Assembly (NCBI GenBank): GCA_021018815.1
Contig: JAITYX010000021.1
Coordinates: 7,531,001 to 7,595,000 of the forward strand
Direction: 5' to 3'
Origin: Talinum fruticosum
Taxonomy: Eukaryota > Streptophyta > Magnoliopsida > Caryophyllales > Talinaceae
DNA: 64,000 bases
How positions within the stretch are numbered: position 1 is the stretch's first letter; every line of letters begins with the position of its first letter. This document shows, piece after piece, positions 47,149-57,792 of the stretch. The translations under genes were made by a program, and so were the position numbers. The notes beneath the pieces were generated by a model, which saw only the letters and a program-made list of their open reading frames with translations, was not told the origin of the DNA and ran no database searches.

Positions 47149-48473
47149 GCTGAATCATATAAATACAAATTTGCTTAATTGTTACTATCTACTTTCTTTT
47201 CAAAACAAAATATTACCTACTTAAAACATCACAACAATTAGTTAAAAACTATCTTCATTGCATTCATATACACAAGTAGCACCAAAATTACATGTTAGGT
47301 TTCAGCCCTGCAAGCATCCACCATAGATTAAGTTTTGTAATTTTCTCCCTCTTTCTATCCTTCCTTTTATACAAAAGAGATTATAGTTAGCCCTAATTGA
47401 AGTTGCTCGGTAAACCCCAAAATCAGGCGATACCACTATTTGAGTTAGGTTGGTTGGCCCATAATCTGTACATACATCATTTATACAAACATACCCAAAA
47501 ATTATGACAACCGTACACTAACTGCCCTATATATACAAGTTCCTAAAGAAGATCAAAATAACAGTCACACAATGCTAATGACCCTGTGCGGGGTCGTAAT
47601 CCGAGTCCCACTCGGTCATCGTCGGCTTCCGAATCGGAACCGATATAAATCAACTCTACTTCGTCCTGCTCCTCTCCTCCACTCCCATACTTTTGTATCT
47701 CAAGGTCCTCCTCCATATCAGCCTCATCATCCTCCTCGTCCGAGCTCAATATGACAAGCTCGGGCGACTTTGGTATGTTTATAACGACATGAACTTCTCC
47801 GAACCCTTAGAACTATCGGATGGGTCATGCATGGGCTCAACCCCCAAGCTATCCTCAAAGTCCGACCGTAGAGGAGGAGCTGGTGGCTGCTGGGGGCCAG
47901 GTGGGGGTGGGGTGACGGTGATCCCTGTGCTAGCTCAGGTGAAGGAGGAGGTGGTGGATTATGCAGCAGGGGAAAGAAAAATTATAGTGTCCCGTAATTA
48001 ACCCCCTTATGCTCCAAATTCTCTCTAACCAGCAGTTCATTGGTAATAGTGGCCCAAATCCCTCGTATTTGGAACCTAGCTGTATCGGCTCCAGTGGTCC
48101 CCTGTCACCATGAAATCATGATATGGAAACCTAAACTCATTCCACGGGGCTACAGGTGGCAGGGACCACGAAGCCGACGTGCACGCACGAGTGAGTTGTG
48201 AAATTCCGAGAAAGGGTATTGCATGTGTTCTAACATGCTACCATACAGTGAGATATATGTGTAGCTATAGAGGTGCCAGGTAGCATGTAGATAGCATAGG
48301 GGTCCAAAGGGCCTCCTGCATGATTCATCTAAAACAAACAAAAGGAAATTGCCTAAGTCGGGCTGGGGTTTACGGATCACAATAAATAATGGAATTAACA
48401 ACCATATAATTGTCCATAAGTTCAAATTACAACACTTCAATGTCCTATTGCTCACAAGTGATCTCTAAACCTG
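47149..48473 (-). other. Gypsy leader region with an acidic, Pro-rich open frame
   Basis: Between the primer-binding site and gag. The minus strand at about 47990-47543 encodes, with one frameshift near 47790, a Pro-rich stretch (PPPPGPQQPPAPPLRSDFED) followed by a very acidic one (ILSSDEEDDEADMEEDLEIQ, DEVELIYIGSDSEADDD). I do not recognise it as a gag or pol domain. It may be an extra ORF upstream of gag, as described for some other plant gypsy lineages, or captured host sequence. The part from 48455 to 48000 holds no recognised domain. Confidence 0.5.
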
Positions 48474-48486
48474 GCTCTAATACCAC
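48474..48486 (-). other. Gypsy primer-binding site
   Basis: The minus strand reads TGGTATTAGAGCCAGG, four bases inside the LTR-like end TTTACA at 48490. It matches the 3' end complement of initiator Met tRNA except for one base. It shows that the sequence at 48490-48556 is the true U5 end of the 5' LTR. Confidence 0.8.
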
Positions 48487-48489
48487 AGC

Positions 48490-48648
48490 TGTAAAGCCCC
48501 AATCACCATTACTTAATAATTCCCTAATTCGAGAATATTAGGTATGGTCGCAGCGGCGTAACGCCTTCGATCGTTAACTTCCGCTGCGACCATACCTAAT
48601 ATTATCGAATTAGGGAATTATTAAGTAATGGTGATTGAGGGCGTTGCG
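48490..48648. repeat. U5-U5 palindrome replacing the gypsy 5' LTR
   Basis: The left arm 48490-48556 is the last 67 bases of the LTR (minus orientation). The right segment 48557-48648 is the last 92 bases of the LTR in the opposite orientation. Arms pair almost perfectly over CAATCACCATTACTTAATAA and AATTCCCTAATTCGA..., with a 24-base loop region (48557-48580). The remaining 2.6 kb of 5' LTR is absent. The right segment abuts the target-site duplication at 48649. Confidence 0.85.
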
Positions 48649-49429
48649 ATTATCAAACTCTTTGCCTCCATCACTCTGAAAAATTTTAATTTTGCAATTA
48701 AAAATATTTTCAACTAAAGCCTGAAAATTATAAAAATTGAACATACTTCATATTTCAATAGCATAGGTAAATCCAGGTAAACCTGGTAAAATCATCAACA
48801 AACACAACAAGATATTGAAAACCTTTATGTGAAAGCTATGGTGATTGCCAAACATCTCGCATATATTAATTCAAGAGGGAAAACAGATCTATGTTCCGCT
48901 AATGTAAAAGGAAGAGTATGTGACTTTACCAAACGACAAGTCGTACAAGTATCATGAAAACGATTTGTAAGTTTAACAAATTTATTTATCCTAAGTAAAT
49001 CCAAAACTCGAGCTCCATAGTGTCCTAGTCTCCGATGCCAAGTATCACCAATCTCACTCGGAGCTAGGTTAGCTGAAAGATGTGGTGTCTCAATTGGCAA
49101 ACGTAAGGGAAAGACATTGCCTACATTGGGTGCCCGCAAAAGAACATCACCTGAGGTGTCGTCCTTTACAAAAACATAATTAGTATGAAAGGTGACATGA
49201 CAATTATTATCCCGACATAACTGTTTAACCGACAGGAGGTTATGCTGAAGTTGAGGCACATGATAAACAGGTTTTAAAAGAAGTGGCTGAGAAGCAGTTT
49301 GCAATGACAGAGTACCAACATTAGAAATAGGTAACAAGGTTCCATTTCCAACCTGAACCTTAATAGGACCAGAGTAAGAAGATTTAGAAGGTAGCTTACC
49401 ATCATCGGGCGTTATGTGAGAGGCCACTG
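48649..49429 (-). pseudogene. Copia 3 integrase N-part and GAG-pre-integrase
   Basis: The minus strand reads ASHITPDDGKLPSKSSYSGP, VGNGTLLPISNVGTLSLQ, VYHVPQLQHNLLSVKQLC, GDTWHRRLGHYGARVLDLLR (GAG-pre-integrase) and TCTTCRLVKSHTLPF. After a degraded stretch comes IKIFQSDGGKEFDN, the second catalytic Asp of integrase, which continues in frame at 36968 (NSPLF) across the gypsy insertion. The upstream end is cut by the solo LTR at 49430. Confidence 0.85.
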
Positions 49430-51056
49430 TGAAGGTTTGCCCTTGGAGAGGTTAAGTCACCCTAGAGGGGGTGAATAGGGTGATGAGGAAATTTAAGCAA
49501 GTAATGGAAGATTAAAACTAGAGATGAATCTGTGGAGAGTGTAAGTCAAGAATGAACTCGGAAAAGCACCGACTCGGAATACAGTAAATGAAGGGGTTAA
49601 AGTTTAAACTAAACTTTAAGTCTATCTCGAGTCTAGATTGGACTCGAAAAAGTATCAACTCAGAAATTACGTGGAAACCCTCATGGGGCAGAAAACCACG
49701 GACAGTGCTAGTCCAAGCACCAAGTCAAATCCACTATTTTGAATCCACAAAATACAGTAGAAAGACTCAACCAGAATTGCTCCCTTAGGCAATTCCTTAC
49801 AAGATTTTCCTAGACTCGAAGTTACCTTATCTCGATTTAATACTTCCTAACCGAGGTAACCTTTACAGTTAGGGACAACCGAGCTGAGTTAACCCTTACA
49901 GCTCAGTCAAGGGATCTTACTCAAAAAGTAAGAATGAGTGTTTGTAAACCGATTAGAAGACCTTACAACTCGTAAAGATATTAAGTACAGAGTTGGAGTT
50001 GTAAGTAGAAGATTGAGTATGAATACAATGACTTTTTCTTAAGTGCGTGTATTGACAGTTGGTTCAGCAATCGTCAAGTCTTGAGAGTTGGCTTTTATTT
50101 ATAGATAACCAAGCAGATTAGCCGTTGTGACTATCTTCTAACTGGAAGTCCTTTGTGACCGTTGCAATGAATTTTCTGAGTCACTCGGAAAATGTTCGTT
50201 GAGGTGTGAACATTGGGCAATGGCTCTTGACTCCTTTGGAAGTCCCAATCCACCGGTGGTGTCTCGAAAAGTAGGGTGGAAACCACCATTGAGCTTAGCG
50301 TTGCGGATTTTTAATTTTTGAAACAGTACAACCCCGACATAGTGTCCGGGCTTTGGTCGAGGTGGAAAACGCCTTGTCTCGCTGGTGATTTGACGTTTTG
50401 AAGCCGGTTACTTTTGTAATTCAAAAATATGATAGCCTCGTTTGAATAACCTACCAAACTAAATCAATTTGGTTCTCAAAGTATAAAATACTTTGGCCCA
50501 AGATTAGACACGAGATAATAATTTTAGTTAAGATAATTAAGAGCAGGATTATCTCGAGTCGAAAGAAATGGAATTTTCCGAGTCTAATATCCATTATACT
50601 CAAATTCCATCCGAGTCGATCTAGAAGTAAAGCAAGTCAAATAAACAACATCAGAGTAGAAAGACTTGATCTAGACTACCAATGTTCAAACGAAGCATGC
50701 TGACTTAGAAAGATGAATTAACACGAGTAATCCAATCAAACTTAGATTATGAAGTCGGACCTGAGTTTATGCAAAATAGAACAAGTGTTTGAACATGCAA
50801 TATATTTGAGTGTTGTCCGAGTGACTCGTAAATTGTGTGTGAAGTGGCATGCAAGAGTATGCTTTCCGAGTCAGTCAATATCAGGTGAGAATATATACGA
50901 TAGATTCTGTAATACTCGTAAAAGATGCTATATCACTCGTAAAAGTTGTTAAAGCAGATAGAATGACCTTTAATCAAAACCTTATGAGAGATGAAGTCTT
51001 ATACCTGATCCCTTGATGGAACTCAGAATGATATATATGTAAGGTCCGAGTCTTCA
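49430..51056. mobile_element. Copia-type solo LTR, 1627 bp, in copia 3 protease
   Basis: Starts TGAAGGTTTGCCC and ends GAGTCTTCA, a TG...CA LTR with short TGAAG/CTTCA inverted ends. Flanks are CACTG (49425-49429) and CACTC (51057-51061), a five-base duplication with one change. It interrupts the copia protease active-site neighbourhood (WYHDSAS before, ASHITPDDG after). The segment CACCCTAGAGGGGGTGAATAG near 49459 is one I associate with long-LTR SIRE/Maximus copia elements. No internal genes. Orientation not settled. Confidence 0.75.
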
Positions 51057-52835
51057 CACTCGCTGAATCATGATACCACAGCTTGTTTACCATTTTCAAC
51101 TCGGATTGAAAGTAGCAAATGCAGGAAGTGCTGGTTGCTGGCGAGGTTGATAACGATTGGGGCAACTATCAGTAGAATGCCCCAGAGCATGACAAATTTG
51201 ACAAACAACATTAGGACGGGAACCTAATATCCCTTCAGTAACAGTTAGTGCCTGCATGGGAGTAGTTAGTACACGAAGTTGAAGGCTCAAAAGTACAAGA
51301 CAATGACCCAACTGAATTCCTAAATGCAATACCTATAGGCACAAGTCCTAAAAGAGGCTTGATGAGAAGAATTGGTGCGGTTGGAGACTTGCTGATGTTA
51401 CAGGTATTGTTGCGATTCCGATTGTGATTGTTCCAACCCCTTTACCTTTGTTGTAGTCGCTAGAGTTTCCTTTCTCGGAGCCGGATAAGCCTGAAGATGC
51501 AACCCTTGAATTTGAAGCGTCACTCTTTAGTGCGAAGTAGCCGAGAGGAAATAGGCAAATGCCTTATGCGTAGGGGGATCACGGGCACACCCAACACTCG
51601 TGTCGTTGCTCGTAAAAGATAAGTTTGGAGCGCAGGTCATCAAAAGTGTGAACACTAGGAAGCATGGAGTAGGCAGTGATAAAGGTATGATACTCGGAAG
51701 GCAGCCCAACAAGTAGTAAACCGAATCAGTTCTAAGTTTGTAACAGGGGATTAAATAGCAGCAAGGGAATCAGCTATGGTCTTAATGGTTCGGAGATAAT
51801 CATCCATGGACTGATTTTCCCCCATAGAAACATGAGTAAGAATTCGTTTAAGGTCTAGAGCCCGAGCTAAACTAGCGAGTGTTGAACCGAGACTTTAGGT
51901 GTTGCCAAATTTGAAGGGAACGAGGCAAGCTACAAACTTCACTCAAAGTTTCAAGGGAAATAGTAGCATTTACAAATAGCAGCAAGGGAATCAGCTATGG
52001 TCTTAATGGTTCGGAGATAATCATCCATGAACTGATTTTCCCCCATAGAAACATGAGTAAGAATTCGTTTAAGGTGTAGAGCCCGAGCTAAACTAGCAAG
52101 TGTTGAACCGAGACTTTAGGTGTTACCAAATTTGAAGGGAACGAGGCAAGCTACAAACTTCACTCAAAGTTTCAAGGGAAATAGTAGCAAAAATCCAAGC
52201 ACGCAACAACCGATCAACTTGTAACCAATAGGAGTGAGTAGGATTTACAACTCGAACAACTCGGGGCAACAACTAAGTGATATGACAGTTGTGAAATACA
52301 ACCGTCAAGCATGCCACTAATTTGATGCATAATAGTGAAAGAGGAAAATTGCTCTCTCCAAGATAAATAGTCATCAACCAAACGAAGAATAATTTTAAGG
52401 TAATTTGTGATATTTACCGTCCATAGAGATGATGGAAGGGGCGGCGGACCACCAGGTGGAGGCGGAGCAAAGGTGTCGGCTATGAAGTCATCGGTGGTGA
52501 CTGGCGAACGATCGTGGCTGGGGGCGGCGATGGAGAACACGGGTGACGCAAACAAATCGTGAGCCACCAATGGAGGCGACATGCTCCAGCACAAGGGCAC
52601 CGGTGAAAGGCGCCGACGGTGGCGGCGGGAGACCAACGCTAGGTAGGGGCTGCAGAGTGGACGACGCAGCCCACAATAGGGAGAAACCGAAACAGGGGCA
52701 GAAGCAACAGGAGAAGAAAAAGGATTGGACGCCGGCAAGGGGTGCACGGGAAGCATCGTATATAGGGGCGATGTAGGCGGCCGAGACGACAACCGCAGAC
52801 GCGACAGGCGGCGAGTCGGTGCTAGACGCAGCCAT
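51057..52835 (-). pseudogene. Copia 3 gag and CCHC knuckle
   Basis: Minus strand from a likely ATG at 52835 (MAASSTDSPPVAS). It gives the UBN2-type gag pattern: VDDYLSWREQFSSFTIMHQI, SGMLDG, and later ICHALGHSTDSCPNRYQP, a CX2CX4HX4C-type knuckle (CQICHALGHSTDSC). Protease begins at LWYHDSAS before the solo LTR. An internal 221-bp tandem duplication (51753-52190) breaks gag. Frameshifts are numerous. Confidence 0.8.
51753..52190. repeat. 221-bp tandem duplication within copia 3 gag
   Basis: AAATAGCAGCAAGGGAATCA at 51753 recurs at 51974 and the copies stay in register to AAATAGTAGCA at 51959 and 52180. By eye only about four or five substitutions separate the units. The high identity means the duplication is much more recent than the decay of the element. 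Confidence 0.92.
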
Positions 52836-52999
52836 GAAAGAGAGATAACGTGGCTGGGCTAAGGTTAGGCCAAGGTTCTTCGTTCCAAGTGAGGAATCTG
52901 TAGGTTTTTTTTTAATTGATAGTAGGCGGCTGCTGGTAGAGTTAGGCTAGGGTGTTTTCTTAAAGAAAAAGAGAACGAGAGGTTTTGAATCGAGCCTTT

Positions 53000-53012
53000 G
53001 GCTCCGATACCA
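53000..53012 (-). other. Copia 3 primer-binding site
   Basis: Directly inside the 5' LTR the minus strand reads TGGTATCGGAGCC, the initiator Met tRNA complement with one change (CAG to CGG). It sets the inner LTR edge at 53013. Confidence 0.85.
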
Positions 53013-53130
53013 TGTGAAAGATATATGGCGGAATGACTCACCAATATGAGAGTCTAGCATTCATATATATAGGAGATAATACAGAAAAATAATTTACAAT
53101 TATTTTATGTACAATAATATATCTAATACT
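53013..53130 (-). repeat. Copia 3 5' LTR
   Basis: Matches 34434-34552 with roughly ten differences and a small indel. The minus strand starts AGTATTAGATATA and ends CTTTCACA before the primer-binding site. Confidence 0.8.
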
Positions 53131-54979
53131 ATATTAAAATCCATCAAATTAACTCGTGGCTATTTGGAGCTTCCACACTCTTGAATTATTTGAAGCTCCG
53201 TCCTTCAATTTAGTGTTTTCTTTAGAACTTAATACATCTATTTCATAATATATATCATTTTAATTATTTTTTATTTATAATAGTTGCTACTTTATAATTT
53301 TAATGACTAATTTATCAATTTTATTCTTATTAATTGCTTTTTTCCTCTCTTTTTGAAAAAACTTGATTTTTTAATTGAAGTTTTCTAATGAATTTTGTGT
53401 TCTTAATATTTGTTCATAATCTAAAATGACAAATATTTTGAAATGGAGGGACTACTTAATAATCATTGCATAATAGCTTTTTTGGTTTCATTCTAAAGAA
53501 AATTTATAATTAATTATAGTAGTCCAAATTTGGAAGAGAGTGACAAATAATCAATTATAGTTCCAAGTATGAGACAAAATTACATGAATAGTCAAGCCCA
53601 ACAAGCACACAAAAGTTCTACTAATTCACATTTACGATTAACAAAATTTCCCGCAAAAAGTAAGAAAATTCAAATGTCATCTTTTGAGAAGAATTTTGGA
53701 ATGATCGACCTAGCTAGAGAGTGAGTCATTGACAAATTATTCAATTATGAAAGAGCTAACAGATATGGACCATATGATAAATAAGACTTTCAATTTGATT
53801 TTTACTTAGATAGCGTAGTATTTAAACATTTGAAATTTTATTTTGACGACTAATCTGATTTTGAGAAACCAATTTATTATTTTTGGGATCGAACTATAAG
53901 TCCTAAAAGGTCAGATATATCCTAGAGGAAGTGAATATGGTATTAAAAATTTATGAGTTTTTTTTTTACTATGTTGTGTTTTGGAGTGAAGTCATATATA
54001 AAAATAAACAAATAAACAGAAATTTAAAGTGGACAAGACACATTTGTTTATTCATGATCTTAGCCCAAATCTAAATATCTGGGTTTGTGACCGCCTAAGG
54101 TTTCCTACTTTAGGATTATCCTCTACTTTTCTTATTGTCTCGACTGTCGGAAGAGCCCTTCACTTAACTCTCTTACCGAGCTTTCAAGTACACTTACTCT
54201 AGAGGCCCTTCACTCACACTTCTCTTCAGTTCTACAACTCATAAAGTAGTCTTCCCTAAGACTCTTTGCTACTACAACTCACAAAATAATCTTTCACAAG
54301 ACACTTTGTTACAAGATAGAATGTGTTTGAGATTATTAGAGATAGCGTATGATAAGATAATTGAATGTATTTTTCTTTCTTGCTTCTTCTGATCTTGAGC
54401 TTGGACTTTTATATCTTACTCTTCATGTACAAGACCGTTGTAACTTAATGTTTCCTTAACATACAGATTATAGTTGTGCCAAATAACGAAACAAAACCTC
54501 AATATAAAATTGGATAAAATAATTCAAGGGGAATATGATTAGTGAGATTAATTAACATAATTTTTATTTACTAAATATGTGCCTTAAGATCAAAATTCAT
54601 TTCACCAAAAAGGTTGAGATAAAATAATTATGTATGTATGTCTGACTAGTCAGATATAGTGTCTAACTAACATGAACTACATTTTGGTATCGGTTTGGGT
54701 CTCATTGTTCGACATTGAGTTTGAGATCTATTCGATTGCCAATACACCATGCAATAGTCATTCTATTAGGATTTGAGTTTGAGCTATGCCTAGGAATTTC
54801 ACATTCAACCTATCTTGAAGGGTCAATAGTGGAGGAAAATACTACTATTGAGTTACTATCAATTATATATATATATATAGAGAGAGAGAGAGACAGAGAG
54901 ACAGAGAGAGCATATCAAATGAGAAGTGCTTGTTATATTGAGAGATGAGAAGTAAAAAGTTCAGCCCTTGGATAATAAT
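53131..54979. other. Gene-free AT-rich stretch, possible old LTR shred
   Basis: No gene is evident. The part at about 54060-54460 (GTGACCGCCTAAGG, TTACCGAGCTTTCAAG, TACAACTCATAAAGTAGTC) has the texture of a decayed copia LTR and loosely resembles the solo LTR at 49430-51056, but I cannot align it confidently. A TA/GA microsatellite lies at 54864-54910. Confidence 0.4.
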
Positions 54980-55448
54980 TATACCTGGCAATCGGGTCAT
55001 TCGGTTCGGGTTCGGTTCGGGTTAACTTCGGGTCGATCTCGTTCGGGTTCGTTCGGTTTCGGTTCGGGTCAAATTCGGTTCGGTTCAATTTTGGGTCAAT
55101 CTTGTTCGGGTTCGATTCAGGTTAATTTCGGATCGGGTAGTAATCGGGTCACTTTTTGGGTCAAAATCGATTTAAAATTGTACCACTATAGGTACAAAAG
55201 TCCATCCTCTAAAAAAATGTGGGTTAGGTCACTTTTATTTAGGTTAAATTGATTCGGGTCTGATTCGGTTCGAGTCATTTCAGTTCTAGCCGAAATCGGG
55301 TTCATTAGATTTTAGGTCGGTTCGGTTCGGGTCGGTTTATTTTGATTTTCGGGTCAAAATCGGTTCAACTGTTTCGGATGTCGGTTCGATTTGATTTTCG
55401 GGTCATTCGAGTTGACCCGTTCGGTTTGGGTCAGTTTTACCAGGTCTA
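54980..55448. mobile_element. hAT-like MITE made of CGGGTT/CGGTTC repeats, 469 bp
   Basis: The ends are inverted: TATACCTGGCAA on the left and, reversed, TAGACCTGGTAA on the right. Eight bases ATAATAAT flank both sides (54972-54979 and 55449-55456), the hAT target-site length, although they lie in TAA-rich DNA where chance matches are easier. The interior is a degenerate array of GGGTTCGGTTC-type units with no coding sequence. Confidence 0.65.
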
Positions 55449-56489
55449 ATAATAATCAACGGTCACAATCTAAGAGGAGTAATTAAATTAGATGATATAT
55501 AAAAGTCCATCTTTGACACAAACTCTCTCTCACCTACCATATTTCCTGAATTTGATTTCACGCCCTTATTAGTTTCTCTCATCGACTGCTTGGCCTTTTC
55601 TCCAGCCAGTTATCTTCTTTTTCCATTCATCCTTCGTTAGCACTTAGGAACAGTGTTGATGAATTTTTCGTGCTTTTGCCAGCGCCAAACCAACCCTCTA
55701 TTTCGATTCCATGGAGCCACACACAGCGAGCGCTGCTTCCAAATGTTCTCCTTCATCAGATTTTCTGTCGAGATATAGATGATTGGAAGGTATATAATTG
55801 TTTCCCTATTACATTATTCTGGTTTTTGGTTTCATGAATTGAAAGTCTTTCTGTCATTACAAAAATTAGGGTTTTTGTCTTTTACTATATTGGGTGAGAG
55901 TAGGTAGGTTGAGTAATACGTTTTTTCTTATGTCTATTGTTCAATGGAACTTATATCATTGTAGATTTGGCTTAGAATTGATCCTTTGTTTGAATTCAAT
56001 AGATTATTTACTGAATTTCACTTTCATATTTTAATGAAAAGTATGCCCACTTCTCCATGCTATACGCCTTGTTGAACATAGAAGGAAAAGGGCACAAAAG
56101 TGAGCTACTTGTAAGTGAATTATAAATTCCTAAAGAATGGCTCAATTAGGAATAAAAATGTTGGTCTTGAATGAGATTTCTAAGGATAAAGTAAGGTTGA
56201 CATAGATGCATGGGACCGATGACCAACAACATTAAAGTTCTACAGTCTTATTTGTAAACTTGATATTAATTTGTTTATTTTGGTGGGTCCTATTTGTAAA
56301 CTTGATATTAACTTGTTTATTTTGGTGGATGCTTCATGATAAATGATACTTATTGGACAAGATGTATTGCTATACAAGTTTATGAATTAGTGGACTATGG
56401 AACTCTTGTTATGTGAACAAAAGAAATATGGTTCTACATAGGGTATTTGCATATTATGGTCTCATTTTTTGTGTATCTTATTTTGAGGA
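55449..56489. other. Unassigned stretch with a leader-like segment
   Basis: From about 55503 to 55790 the base composition changes: CTCTCTCTCACC, then ATG-containing sequence up to GATTGGAAGGTATATAATT, which looks like an exon ending at a GT donor. Two overlapping frames from ATGs near 55659 and 55710 both stop quickly, so it may be a 5' UTR exon or non-coding RNA. An AGGGTTTTTGTC segment follows, typical of plant leader introns. A 42-bp tandem duplication lies at 56247-56330. Confidence 0.35.
56247..56330. repeat. 42-bp tandem duplication
   Basis: TATTTGTAAACTTGATATTA begins at 56249 and again at 56291, each followed by a TTGTTTATTTTGGTGG ending. One base differs between the two. Confidence 0.9.
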
Positions 56490-56560
56490 AGCCTACTAGC
56501 TCAATCGGTAGAGCATTGTGCAATTGCACAAGGATGTAGGTTCAAATCCTTCATAGGCTA
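56490..56560 (+). tRNA. tRNA-like sequence, degenerate (or SINE head)
   Basis: The sequence folds partly as a tRNA. AGCCTAC at 56490 pairs with ATAGGCT at 56553-56559 except one pair. The D stem is GCTC/GAGC with A-box TAGCTCAATCGG. The T arm is AGGTTCAAATCCT, matching the B-box GGTTCAAATCC. The anticodon arm TTGTG/CACAA leaves a six-base loop (CAATTG) instead of seven, so no anticodon can be assigned. Either a decayed tRNA gene or a tRNA-derived SINE head; no SINE tail was recognised downstream. Confidence 0.5.
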
Positions 56561-57792
56561 TATGTCTTCTTTATTCTTAATATGCAGTGGTATCAAAGGA
56601 TACACTTGCATTGTGTAGCTTGAACAACTGTGAAATGGTGTTCTTCACGATGTAATAATCAAATTATACCTGGGAAAAGTTAGCCAATCGTGATCAATAA
56701 AATTCATAATGAATATCACAAATAAAAAGGAAATGGCAGTGGTAGTGGCAAAGTTAGTCAATCTTGAGCAATTCAAGCACAGATTTACTGAGCAACTGCA
56801 GTGGCAGTTCACACAACTCCAAAACTACCAAGTTTAAAGTTGATATTGGTAGTTCAGTAGGATAAGCTTGTATGGAATAAAACAGAATTCCTAAACACTC
56901 TTTTGCCTTATGGATATTGCTGTAAAAGAAGAATCCTACAAATTCAAGGCTAGCACAATATATTGAGGGGATTGACATTAGTTGCAAACTGTGTAAGGTA
57001 ACAGGCCAGAATGATGAAAAAGAACACATATTTTGGCAGCGGGAGAATACAAATTGAAGAGCAAGTATGGAAATCCATCCATACTAATATCTGCATCTGT
57101 TTTGATTTTCTTGCAAATTTTAGCAAATACATATGTGAATGGAGAGAATGGGTAAAAGACATGAAAGTATAGCAGTGTAAAGAACACACTGTTCCATCCC
57201 CTATATTCACACCGGGAAGTCTTGGTAATAAAAATTTTCGATTATTGCCAAAAAAATAAATAAAAAGGAAAAAAAAGAGAAGATAGGAGGCCATATTCAC
57301 TGCACACTGCATTGTTTTTTATTTAATCCAAATATTAAACCCCAAATTATATCACTGCACTTGTTATTTAATAGGGAAACAAGATTCTAAACTAAATATT
57401 CAAACACAATAAATAAATACAAATGCTTCCTTAGAACCAAAACAAAAAAAGGCAAAAAAATCTGTGGGCTGTTATAACTTTTCTTCGATCCTAATAGTAG
57501 CCCAAAATGCAACTATAACAGCATCTAGCATAAGACCATTCAGTGTATAGCATGATCCTGCATAATAAAAGAGGGAAAAAGAGATAAATAGAGAGACATA
57601 GAGTAAAAGACTAAGTTATTAGCTTACTGTAAGTATTCTCTAAGTATTTGCAAACTTATATTTTCATCACTTACTAATCTCAAGTATTGACAAACAGAGA
57701 GAAAGAGGGTAAAAGAATAAGAGACAAACAGAGACATGGAGGGTAAAAGAATAAGTTATTTGCAAACATATATTTTCATCACTTACTAATCA
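56561..57792. other. Gene-free stretch 3' of the FRS remnant
   Basis: Minus-strand open frames here (57312-56950, 57029-56754) resemble nothing I know. A partial duplication lies near the right end: TATTTGCAAAC then TATTTTCATCACTTACTAATC occurs at about 57645-57679 and again at 57756-57791, in GAGA-rich DNA. Confidence 0.4.

Larger units (their letters stand above)
36969..48648 (-). mobile_element. Ty3/gypsy chromodomain retrotransposon (Tekay/Del-like) with aberrant 5' end
   Basis: Minus-strand order: primer-binding site (about 48474-48486), leader with extra open frame, gag (47148-46237 and beyond), zinc knuckle, protease, RT, RNase H, integrase and a C-terminal chromodomain, then polypurine tract and a 2720-bp 3' LTR (36969-39688). 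The chromodomain (QPVQILDYRVKKLRNK) and integrase-last order indicate a chromovirus. It sits in copia 3 integrase with target-site duplications GTTAT (36964-36968) and ATTAT (48649-48653), one mismatch. The 5' LTR is replaced by a short palindrome (48490-48648). A solo LTR (43370-46231) interrupts the gag/protease junction. Confidence 0.9.
34434..53130 (-). mobile_element. Ty1/copia retrotransposon 3, host of nested insertions
   Basis: LTRs of about 118 bp at 34434-34552 and 53013-53130 share TCTAGCATT, ATATATAGGAGATAATACAG and TTTACAATTATTTTAT and differ at roughly ten positions, so it is older than copia 2. Minus-strand order: primer-binding site (53000-53012), gag (52835-51330), CCHC knuckle (51240-51096), protease region, GAG-pre-integrase (49427-48825), integrase, RT and RNase H (36145-34580). 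Two insertions split it: a gypsy element at 36969-48648 (in integrase) and a solo LTR at 49430-51056 (in protease). Joining across each restores the frame. It is decayed in all domains. Confidence 0.9.
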
